NCBI RefSeq assembly: GCF_001513975.1
Contig: NZ_KQ947993.1
Span: forward strand, 62,001-126,000
Origin: Streptomyces curacoi
GTDB taxonomy: Bacteria; Actinomycetota; Actinomycetes; Streptomycetales; Streptomycetaceae
Direction of reading: 5' to 3'
DNA: 64,000 nt
This document shows, in pieces, positions 8,111 through 14,864 of the stretch. How positions within the stretch are numbered: the stretch's first letter is position 1; the number at the start of each line of letters is the position of its first letter. The position numbers and the translations under genes were made by a program. A model generated the notes under the pieces. That model made no database searches, had not been told where the DNA came from, and saw nothing but the letters and a program-made list of their open reading frames with translations.

Positions 8111-8245
8111 CACCCCGGGCGATCGTGGTCGATTCGCCCCGTCCGGCCGGGAAACTGCAGCTCCGCGTGCGACTGGAAGTCGTGACAAGCGGCTTCCGGG
8201 CGCACTAGGGTGCGCGCCGATGGACGAACCGATGGGGAGGCTGGG

Positions 8246-9160
8246 ATGGCCGGGACGGATGAGGAGGCCGTCGCCGCGGACGATGCGCTCTACGTGCTCA
8301 CGGCGGTGCTGCTGACGCCGGCGAAGTTCCCGAGCGTGCTGGGCGACGACTATCCGGAGGCCTGCGCGGCGCTGGGCCTCGCGCCGCTCGCCGACGGGTA
8401 CGGCCTGGTACTCGGCCAGGACGGCGACGGCGCCCGGTGGACGGTCGTCGTCGACGACGTCTCCCTGGTCGCCGTCGCCATCGCGTCCTGGGACTGCGGC
8501 ATGGAGTACGACCTGTCACCCGACGAACGTTCGGTCGTGGCCGCCCTGCCCGGCTGGCCCCTGGCGGTCGCCGTGGCCGCTCCCAATGTGCCCCCGCCGC
8601 ACGATCCCGACCCCGAGATCGCGGACGGTCCGCCGCTGGCGCCACCGGACACGAGCGTGTGGGGGCCGGCTCAGCGGCGCCTGGGCGCCGACGAGATCGC
8701 GCTGCAGTGGGCCGTGTGGCGGGAGCAGATCGACGACGCGGACTTCGCGACGCCGGGCGGCGCGTCGGAGGCCGCCGAGACCGCGGACGCGGGTGAGGGG
8801 CACGGGCAGGAGCAGGGGCAGGGCGAAGACCAAGGGCAGGGGCAGGGCGAGGGACACGGCGGAACGGCCGCGGTGGGCGAGAACCAGCGCGGCCACAGCG
8901 GCATCCGGCGGGTCCTCGCCGAGGCCCGCGCCTATGTGGACTCCCCGCCGCCCCTCGGCCGCGTCCGGTCGTCCTTCGCGCCCGGCGATGCCCGGACCCT
9001 GCGCGCGGACGGCCCCGGCTGGTCGCTCGTCGCCAGGACCGACGACATCGCGTTCGTCCTCCTCGACGACGAACCCGGCGAGGTCCTGCCGGTGGGCCGC
9101 GGCCCGGAACTGCCCGGGCTGCTGGAAGCGCTCGACAAGATGGCCGTACGCCCCAGCTGA
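8246..9160 (+). CDS. Hypothetical protein with Gly/Gln/Glu-rich linker
   Basis: A 304-residue protein of unknown function, soluble, without a signal peptide. It has an N-terminal alpha/beta-looking half (about 1-115), a Pro-rich bridge (114-135), a central run rich in G, Q and E (about 183-206, from the GQG/GEG codon repeats at 8797-8860), and a C-terminal half with DGPGWSLVARTDDIAFVLLD. The ATG at 8246 is preferred because GGGGAGG lies 6 bases upstream. Codon bias is typical Streptomyces, so the gene is real even though the family is not recognised. Confidence 0.7.
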   Translation: MAGTDEEAVAADDALYVLTAVLLTPAKFPSVLGDDYPEACAALGLAPLADGYGLVLGQDGDGARWTVVVDDVSLVAVAIASWDCGMEYDLSPDERSVVAALPGWPLAVAVAAPNVPPPHDPDPEIADGPPLAPPDTSVWGPAQRRLGADEIALQWAVWREQIDDADFATPGGASEAAETADAGEGHGQEQGQGEDQGQGQGEGHGGTAAVGENQRGHSGIRRVLAEARAYVDSPPPLGRVRSSFAPGDARTLRADGPGWSLVARTDDIAFVLLDDEPGEVLPVGRGPELPGLLEALDKMAVRPS

Positions 9161-9226
9161 ACCATGCGCCGGGCCGCCCGGGGCGGGGCCCGGCGGGACC
9201 GGCTGGCATCCCGCACGGCCGCCGTG

Positions 9227-9423
9227 TCAGGAGCGCGCCGACCACACCCCGGCCTGCCTGGAAGGCGGGGCCAGAGCCACGCGGGCGTCGAGGGCGTCGG
9301 GCAGGTCGGGGGCATCGGCGAGTCCGGGGCCGTCCACACGGCGCCCGCGGCGCCTTGTGTGCGAAGCCGTCGGCGACCCCGTGGCGTCGCTGGGCCTCCT
9401 CATCCGTGGGCGGCGTCCGCCAT
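9227..9423 (-). pseudogene. Possible frameshifted small gene
   Basis: A strong GAGGAGGAGG site precedes ATG at 9423 on the minus strand, but the frame stops after MADAAHG. Coding-like third-base GC bias continues in the next frame (EEAQRRHGVADGFAHKA) and then in a third (GLADAPDLPDALDARVALAP) to a stop at 9227. Read together it looks like a roughly 65-codon gene carrying two indels. The product is unrecognised. Confidence 0.3.
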
Positions 9424-9465
9424 GGTGTTCCTCCTCCTCTCGACCTCGCAAACAGTCGGGCGCGC

Positions 9466-9469
9466 CTAG
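9466..9469. other. Left target-site duplication of the IS element (CTAG)
   Basis: CTAG directly precedes the left terminal inverted repeat GGCCTGTCTCTT (9470-9481). The same CTAG follows the right terminal repeat at 12781-12784. Confidence 0.75.
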
Positions 9470-9576
9470 GGCCTGTCTCTTTGGTCGGTCCTGAGGGATA
9501 CGAACGACGGGGGAGGCGGAAATGGCAAGTTTGTCCGTTCGCATGGCCAGGCCGCGCCACTGCTTGAAGCGGTTGG

Positions 9577-9639
9577 TTGGGTAGGCCGCGCGACGAGGTA
9601 CCTGCCATGTGCAGGCCCTTTTCCGCACGGCCCCCCTCC
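9577..9639 (-). ncRNA. Group II intron domain VI
   Basis: GGCCGUGCG pairs with CGCGCGGCC (one G-U) and a lower GGG pairs with CCC. Between GGCC and CCC an unpaired UA leaves a bulged adenosine 7 nt from the intron 3' end, the position of the lariat branch point. Confidence 0.85.
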
Positions 9640-9673
9640 GAACCCGCCGTACGAGTTTCCCCGTAACGGGCTC
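9640..9673 (-). ncRNA. Group II intron domain V (catalytic hairpin)
   Basis: Exactly 34 nt. Lower stem GAGCCCG pairs with CGGGUUC, upper stem UACGGG with CUCGUA, capped by a GAAA tetraloop, with the usual 2-nt CG bulge on the 3' side. The AGC catalytic triad lies in the first strand. It starts 10 nt after the maturase stop codon. Confidence 0.93.
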
Positions 9674-9682
9674 TCCAGTGAC

Positions 9683-11461
9683 CTATTTCGTGACGCTACT
9701 GGTTGGCTTTCCTGAGTGGATCGTGTCATGGCAGCCGATGCAGACAACCAGAGTCTTGCGCCGTTTCTTCACCATGACCTGATGCCATTCGGTAGGCGGT
9801 TCTACCCTGTCGAGGTCAGCGAGTTTTCGGATGTGGTGCACCCGCACGTCTTCCGACGTCCCGCATAGCTCGCACTTCCCCTTCAAGAGCCGGGTAACCA
9901 GTTCCTTTCTGGGGTGGGGGTTGGCCGCTTGACGATCCGTGAGGACCGCTGCCTTCTGTCGCGTCAGTGAGATTCCGCCGAATCGTGCGACCAGTGGCTT
10001 CCTACCTGTGCTGCGGGGGACCTTGGCTTCGAAGCATGTGCGGGGCCCATTCGGTGTCTCGATCTTGGCCTTGTAGCGGGCCGCCATCTTGGACACCGTC
10101 GAGCCATGCTTCGCTGCCAGTGTCTTGAGCAACGAGGTTTCCATGGCCCAACGCAGCCGATGCAATCGACATACATTGCCGGCCAGGAGGTAGTACTGGA
10201 CGATGCCCCGATATTCGGCCCCGTAGACGTTGACGATGGTGTAGTCGTCATCGTTCAGGAGTTGGGGCCGGTGCGCGGGTTTTCCGCGGCTGAGGTATGG
10301 GGCTGCCTTGTCTCGGATCACCTTTGCTGGCACGCGTAAAGCAATCGAACCGTTAGCCGTCCTGCGGCCTCGGGTTGCCTGCCTATCGTTGTGTTGCACG
10401 GTGATCTCGTATCCGAGGAACGATGCCGCGCCCTTACGGGCATGGGTGATCAGTGTCTTCTCTGGCGATAATTCCAACTTGAGGTCTTCACGAAGGAATA
10501 CCGCGAGACGCCGTTTGATCTCCTCGGCCTCGGATCTCGGCCCGATGAACCCAAGAAGGGTGTCATCGGCGTATCGCACATAGCGCAGTCTCCGGAAGCC
10601 CGGATCATTCGGATCCACGCTGGGGATACTGCGCTGCTGCTTGCGAAGTGACCGGACTTCGGCCCGATCTCCCCGCCTGCGAGCGCGCGCGATCGCGTTG
10701 ACCACCTCCAGGTAGGCAGGGTTGCGTGCCCTGCTTCGCCCTCGGGTGTTGTGCGGAATCAGAACCTTCTCGACAAAGCTGTCCAGTCGGTGCAGGTAAA
10801 TATTGGACAGCAGCGGAGAGAGTACTCCGCCTTGAGGTGCCCCGCTGAGCGTGGCTCCCCAGGCCCAGTCCTCCATGTAACCGGCCTCAAGCATGTTGCG
10901 CACGAGTCGAAGAAACCGGCCATCGTGAATCCGTTCCGCCAGCGTCTCGATAACGACTTGATGGTCGATCGAACCGAAGCAGTCAGAAATATCACCTTCG
11001 ATGAACCAGGTCGTACCCGTCCAGGTATTGCCCACCTCCGTCAAGGCGGTGTGACAGCCCCGTTTGGGTCGGAACCCATGGGACCGGTCGGAGAACTGCG
11101 GCTCGAAGTATGCCTCCAGAAGGAGACGCATCACCTCGCCGACGAGCTTGTCCGACCAGGTCGGCAGTCCAAGCGGCCGAGTCTTCCCATTCTTCTTGGG
11201 AATGTTGACTCGCTTTACTGGGCAGAACCGGTAGCGCTCGTGACGCATCGCATCGATGATGCGACTCACCTTGCCCAGCGACATGCCGTCCACGGTTTCT
11301 TGCGAGACTCCCGGCGTCATCGCTCCTTTATTGGAGTAGATGCGGCCGTAAGCCACCAGGTACAACTGCGGGTTGAACATTTGCCGATACAGCTCATTAC
11401 ACGGCAGACCACGTCTGCCGCGCTCACGAAGGATGCCTAACACCGTGTCGGCACTCTGCAT
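9683..11461 (-). CDS. ltrA: Group II intron reverse transcriptase/maturase with HNH endonuclease
   Basis: A 592-residue intron-encoded protein. It has an N-terminal RT-0 region, RT palm motifs GDISDCFGSIDH (156-167) and the catalytic RYADD (296-300), then the maturase X/thumb domain (about 370-480). The C-terminal H-N-H endonuclease has KCELCG, VHHIRKL and CIGCHDTIHSG (about 525-585), whose Cys pairs would bind zinc. It helps the intron RNA fold and splice, nicks target DNA and primes cDNA synthesis. The start ATG has GGGAGG 9 bases upstream. Codon use is less GC-biased than the neighbours, fitting horizontal transfer. No internal stop or frameshift is seen. Confidence 0.95.
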   Translation of the reverse strand: MQSADTVLGILRERGRRGLPCNELYRQMFNPQLYLVAYGRIYSNKGAMTPGVSQETVDGMSLGKVSRIIDAMRHERYRFCPVKRVNIPKKNGKTRPLGLPTWSDKLVGEVMRLLLEAYFEPQFSDRSHGFRPKRGCHTALTEVGNTWTGTTWFIEGDISDCFGSIDHQVVIETLAERIHDGRFLRLVRNMLEAGYMEDWAWGATLSGAPQGGVLSPLLSNIYLHRLDSFVEKVLIPHNTRGRSRARNPAYLEVVNAIARARRRGDRAEVRSLRKQQRSIPSVDPNDPGFRRLRYVRYADDTLLGFIGPRSEAEEIKRRLAVFLREDLKLELSPEKTLITHARKGAASFLGYEITVQHNDRQATRGRRTANGSIALRVPAKVIRDKAAPYLSRGKPAHRPQLLNDDDYTIVNVYGAEYRGIVQYYLLAGNVCRLHRLRWAMETSLLKTLAAKHGSTVSKMAARYKAKIETPNGPRTCFEAKVPRSTGRKPLVARFGGISLTRQKAAVLTDRQAANPHPRKELVTRLLKGKCELCGTSEDVRVHHIRKLADLDRVEPPTEWHQVMVKKRRKTLVVCIGCHDTIHSGKPTSSVTK

Positions 11462-12780
11462 TTCGCATACCTCCCGGTCTCATTCGCATCCAGTCACCTG
11501 TGCCCCTTCGCCCTGCGAGTGGTTTTCCCGCTCTCCTTGGCAGGTCGTTACCCCTGCGACTACTACGGGCACTCCGTCGCCCTAGGGTTCGCACCCCGTA
11601 GGCGATCCCACGTTCGTCCTTGTTGTACGTCATAGCGTGACGTAGGCGCCCCACTCATCTCCTTCAATGTCCTCACTGGACATCGCCCCATGCCGCGGAA
11701 GGTATGTCGGCCATGCATCAAAGCCGTCACAGGACATGGCATCGGTTTCAGTAGCCTTTCCGATGGATGCGAACTTTCATCGACTGGAGATTGGGATTTA
11801 GGCAATCCAGCTTTCGCCTTATCACGCGGGCCCCTCAGCGCACCGTCCCTGGCAACTGAGCCCGGTCGCTGATTCTCTGGCATGCTCTGGTCCCCATCAC
11901 CTTTCGGATCCAGGTGAGCCATCAGGCCCAGGAATATCCCTCCAATTCCTCCCGGCTGAGCCGGGGATACAACAAGGCGCCTCGTGGCGCACATGCACCG
12001 CTCGACGGTGTTCCGCTGCTTGTAGGTCTCCAGGTCGAAGCCTGGCGGTCGGCCACCGCCTCGCCCGCGCCGCACGCGGTGACCGATCTGGTCAGCAGGC
12101 TGCGGGATGACTGCCCGGATGCCGCGACGACGGAGATGTCCGCGGATCGCGCGGGAGGAGTAGGCCCGGTCCGCGAGGACTGCCCCGGGTCGCGTTCTGG
12201 GCCTTCCGGGACCGGGCCGAGGGACCCGGATTCGGCCCATGACGGCTGCGAAGGCGGGTGCGTCCCCGGCCTGGCCTGCCGTCACGATGAGGGCGAGGGG
12301 TCGGGCTCGGTCGTCGCTGGCCAGGTGGACTTTCGTGCTCAGGCCGCCACGGGAGCGTCCGAGCGCGTGGGCTGCGGGCTCGGCCCGGCCGGCTGCCCCT
12401 TCTTTCCCGCGCCTGCTGCGTGCTGGTGAGCCCGGCAGATAGTGGAGTCCACCGATACGGTCCAGCCGATGTCGTCACGGGCGTCCGCCGCAGAGAGGAC
12501 GGCTCTGAAGATCCGTTCCCACGTGCCGTCGACAGCCCACCGGAGCAGGCGTTTGTGGGCTGTCTGGAACGAACCCAGTTCTTCAGGAAGGTCACGCCAG
12601 GGCGAACAGGTGCGGTACTTCCATGGCGATGGCCTCCAAAGTGCGGCGGTCGTCGGCCCACCGTCGTCCACGGACTGGATCTGGTGGCATCAACGGCTCG
12701 ATCCGAGCCCACATCCCATCGGTGATTACTAACCGGACAGACACATCCGACTAACTGACGAATCCATCAAGAGACACGGC

Positions 12781-12784
12781 CTAG
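12781..12784. other. Right target-site duplication of the IS element (CTAG)
   Basis: CTAG immediately follows the right inverted repeat and matches the copy at 9466-9469. Confidence 0.75.
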
Positions 12785-12992
12785 CCACCTGTCGTCCTGA
12801 GGGCTTCGCGCCCGATACCCACTCGCGGGGAGAGGCGTGGCCGGCGCCTGTCTCGGGGCCCCATTCGGCTGCGGCGTTCCATGTGGCCCCAACCCATGGA
12901 TGACACGAGCCCAGGCCCGCACCATGAGGCAGCCTTCACGGCTCCACCCTCTCGCCCCTGCCCTCCGTCTCCCCTCTCCCCAGGAGGCTGTC

Positions 12993-14387
12993 ATGCGCCC
13001 GTCCCGAGGCATTCCGTTCGTCGTCGCCCCACTGCTGGCCGCCGCCCTCAGCTGGCCGGCTCCTGCTTCAGCCACGGCAGGAGGCGGGGATCACTGCGCC
13101 GGTCAGCGAGGCGTACGGGTACCGGGGGCGGCCTTCCAGCAGAGCGCCTGCCTCCCGGATCTGACCACGACGGGCCTCGCGGGGACGCCCTACACCGACA
13201 TGGCTGACCAGACAGGGCTGACGGCACTCGGCACCCGGACACCGGCCGGTGTTTCCGGGATTCAGATCGACGGCTACTTCCCGGACTCCTCCCGCTTCAA
13301 CGCCACGCACGGCTGGCGGCACGACGCGCAATTCGTGATCCGGCTGCCGGACCGCTGGAACGGCGGACTGGTCGTCACCGGAGCCCCCGGCACCCGCAGA
13401 CAGTACGCAACGGACACGGCGATCTCCGATCAGGTGCTGGCGCTGGGTTACGCCTACGCCGCGACCGACAAGGGCAACAACGGTGCCGACTTCTACCGCG
13501 ACGGCAAACGGCCCGGTGACGCCGTAGCCGAGTGGAACGCGCGGACCACTCAGCTCACCAGGGCCGCGCGCAAGGCGGTGGCCCAGCGCTACGGGCACGC
13601 TCCCCGGCGTACGTACATGACCGGCCTGTCCAACGGCGGATATCTCACGCGCTGGCAGCTGGAGAACCATCCCGAGCTGTACGACGGAGGCGTGGACTGG
13701 GAGGGCGCCCTGTGGACCGCGGAGGGCCCCAACCTGCTCACCTCCTTGCCCACGGCAGTGGCACGCGTGCTCGGCTCCGCCCGGGACGAGGACCTGTACG
13801 CGGTCGGCTTCGCGCGTGGTTCCGAGTTCCTCTGGCCCTATCACGAGCAGGCTTACTGGGGAGTCACACAGAAGATCTACCGCGCCGAGTTCGACCCGGC
13901 ATACGACCCCGGCTGTCCCGGCCCGTCCGCCGGTACGACGCCGGAGCGGATCCTGGCACCGTGCGCCTCCGATGCCGCCTACGACTACGCGTCGCGCCCG
14001 GCGTCCGTCCACCGCGCCGTTGCCCGTGTGGCGCTGACCGGGCGCATCGGCAGACCACTGATCACGCTGCACGGCGATCTGGACACGCTGCTGCCCAAGG
14101 CCGCCGATTCGGACGTGTACGCGCGCATGATCGACGCGAGCGGACGCGGCCCGCTCCACCGCTACTTCACGATCGCGGGCGGCACGCATGTCGACGGGCT
14201 GTACGACACCCATCCGGACCGGCTCCGGCCGATCCTGCCCTGCTACCGGTCGGCGTTCGATGCGCTGGTCTCATGGGTGGAGCGGGGCACTCGACCGCCC
14301 GCGGACCGTACCGTCGACCGGCCCGCGAACGGCGATGTACTCAACTCCTGCGCGTTGTCCGCCCCTGTCGCACCGGCGGCCAGGTGA
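12993..14387 (+). CDS. Secreted alpha/beta hydrolase (tannase/feruloyl esterase- or 3HB-oligomer hydrolase-like)
   Basis: A 464-residue exported protein. The first 29 residues form a Sec signal (MRPSRGIPFVVAPLLAAALS, cleavage likely after ASA-TA). The catalytic elements of the fold are visible: nucleophile elbow TGLSNGG (about residue 210), an acidic residue in HGDLDTLLP (about 360) and the His in GGTHVDGLYD (about 396). Four or more Cys residues suggest disulphides. The family resembles large extracellular esterases acting on tannins, feruloyl esters or hydroxybutyrate oligomers; which one is not decidable here. The ATG at 12993 follows AGGAGG by 6 bases. Confidence 0.75.
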   Translation: MRPSRGIPFVVAPLLAAALSWPAPASATAGGGDHCAGQRGVRVPGAAFQQSACLPDLTTTGLAGTPYTDMADQTGLTALGTRTPAGVSGIQIDGYFPDSSRFNATHGWRHDAQFVIRLPDRWNGGLVVTGAPGTRRQYATDTAISDQVLALGYAYAATDKGNNGADFYRDGKRPGDAVAEWNARTTQLTRAARKAVAQRYGHAPRRTYMTGLSNGGYLTRWQLENHPELYDGGVDWEGALWTAEGPNLLTSLPTAVARVLGSARDEDLYAVGFARGSEFLWPYHEQAYWGVTQKIYRAEFDPAYDPGCPGPSAGTTPERILAPCASDAAYDYASRPASVHRAVARVALTGRIGRPLITLHGDLDTLLPKAADSDVYARMIDASGRGPLHRYFTIAGGTHVDGLYDTHPDRLRPILPCYRSAFDALVSWVERGTRPPADRTVDRPANGDVLNSCALSAPVAPAAR

Positions 14388-14390
14388 TCA

Positions 14391-14573
14391 TCAGCGGCCG
14401 AGTTCCTTGCGGGTTACTCGGCGCAGCCTGCGCCGCTGGGCCGGGTCGAGCGTGAGGTAGGCGACGGCCGGGACTCCCAGGACTATCAGGAGCGCGGCCC
14501 ACCAGGGCAGCCATATCAGCAGGATGAGTCCGGCCGCCACACCTCCCGCGGCGATCTTCGCGTTCTTCGACAT
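14391..14573 (-). CDS. Small membrane protein, DUF5326 family
   Basis: A 60-residue protein with one long or two short hydrophobic stretches (LILLIWLPWWAALLIVLG, about 18-35), then a basic tail RRRLRRVTRKELGR. The ATG at 14573 is chosen because GGAGG is 8 bases upstream. DUF5326 proteins are common, uncharacterised Streptomyces membrane proteins. It is convergent with the hydrolase, with stop codons only 3 bases apart. Confidence 0.8.
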   Translation of the reverse strand: MSKNAKIAAGGVAAGLILLIWLPWWAALLIVLGVPAVAYLTLDPAQRRRLRRVTRKELGR

Positions 14574-14864
14574 GTGCGTCGCCTCCTTCGCGGCCACTGC
14601 CGCTCTCTGTCCTGAAAACGGGCCCGCGCTTCCAGCGGTTCCGAACCACGACCCTGAGACGACCCTGAGTGCGGCCCCTACTGGTCACGGAGGCCGGGTG
14701 GCGGCCTGGGTGCGGTCGGCGCACCGGGGCTCCGCACGAGGGAGATACCCACACCGACCGGAGAGTGACCCATGTCACGGCACGGAGATGTCGGTGAGCC
14801 GTTCGAGTGCTGTACCCTCGACCACTCGACGCGAGTAGTCAAATTTGAGGAGTGCTGCAGAGCT

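Larger units (their letters stand above)
9161..9469. other. Gap with no intact gene beside the IS element
   Basis: About 309 bases between the hypothetical gene and the left end of the IS. No complete gene is visible. It holds the possible frameshifted small gene listed at 9227-9423 and, at its right edge, the CTAG target duplication (9466-9469). Confidence 0.6.
9576..11992 (-). mobile_element. Group II intron (complete, 2417 nt)
   Basis: The 5' end reads GTGCGCC (consensus GUGYG) at 11992 and the 3' end reads AC (consensus AY) at 9576. Excision joins the exons as GTGCAT/CAACCG, restoring VERCINRFKQW in frame. EBS1 (ATGCAT, 11718-11713) pairs 6/6 with exon IBS1 GTGCAT, and EBS2 (TCGATG, 11783-11778) pairs 6/6 with IBS2 CGTCGA, counting G-U. 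The encoded RT-maturase lies in domain IV, followed by a textbook domain V and a domain VI with a bulged A 7 nt from the 3' end. All parts needed for splicing and retrohoming look intact. Confidence 0.95.
9484..12714 (-). pseudogene. IS5-family DDE transposase, split by the intron and frameshifted
   Basis: Exon 1 (12714 to 11993) begins MWARIEPLMPPDPVRGRRWA, continues in a second frame with WKYRTCSPWRDLPEELGSFQ and the first catalytic region VSVDSTICRAHQH, then returns to the first frame for RGGLSTKVHLASDDRARPLA, VLADRAYSSRAIRGHLRR and FDLETYKQRNTVERC. Exon 2 resumes at 9575 with NRFKQWRGLAMRTDKLAI. The final E region (YKQRNTVERC-INRFKQWRG) is exactly where the intron sits. An extra A near 12625 and a compensating indel near 12390 break the frame, and the usual C-terminal residues after DKLAI are missing. 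Confidence 0.85.
9470..12780 (-). mobile_element. IS5-family insertion sequence interrupted by a group II intron
   Basis: The ends are imperfect 12-bp inverted repeats, GGCCTGTCTCTT at 9470-9481 and, on the other strand, GCCGTGTCTCTT at 12769-12780 (10 of 12 identical), flanked by CTAG. Total length is 3311 bases; removing the 2417-base intron leaves 894, normal for small IS5-family elements. The transposase gene runs on the minus strand but carries frameshifts, so the IS is probably immobile on its own. Confidence 0.85.

Noticed and set aside
11590..11594. GTGCG at 11594 as the 5' end of the group II intron
   Set aside because: The GTGCG at 11992 gives exon joining that restores the transposase frame, places EBS1 and EBS2 at proper distances, and leaves room for domains I-III; a start at 11594 would not.
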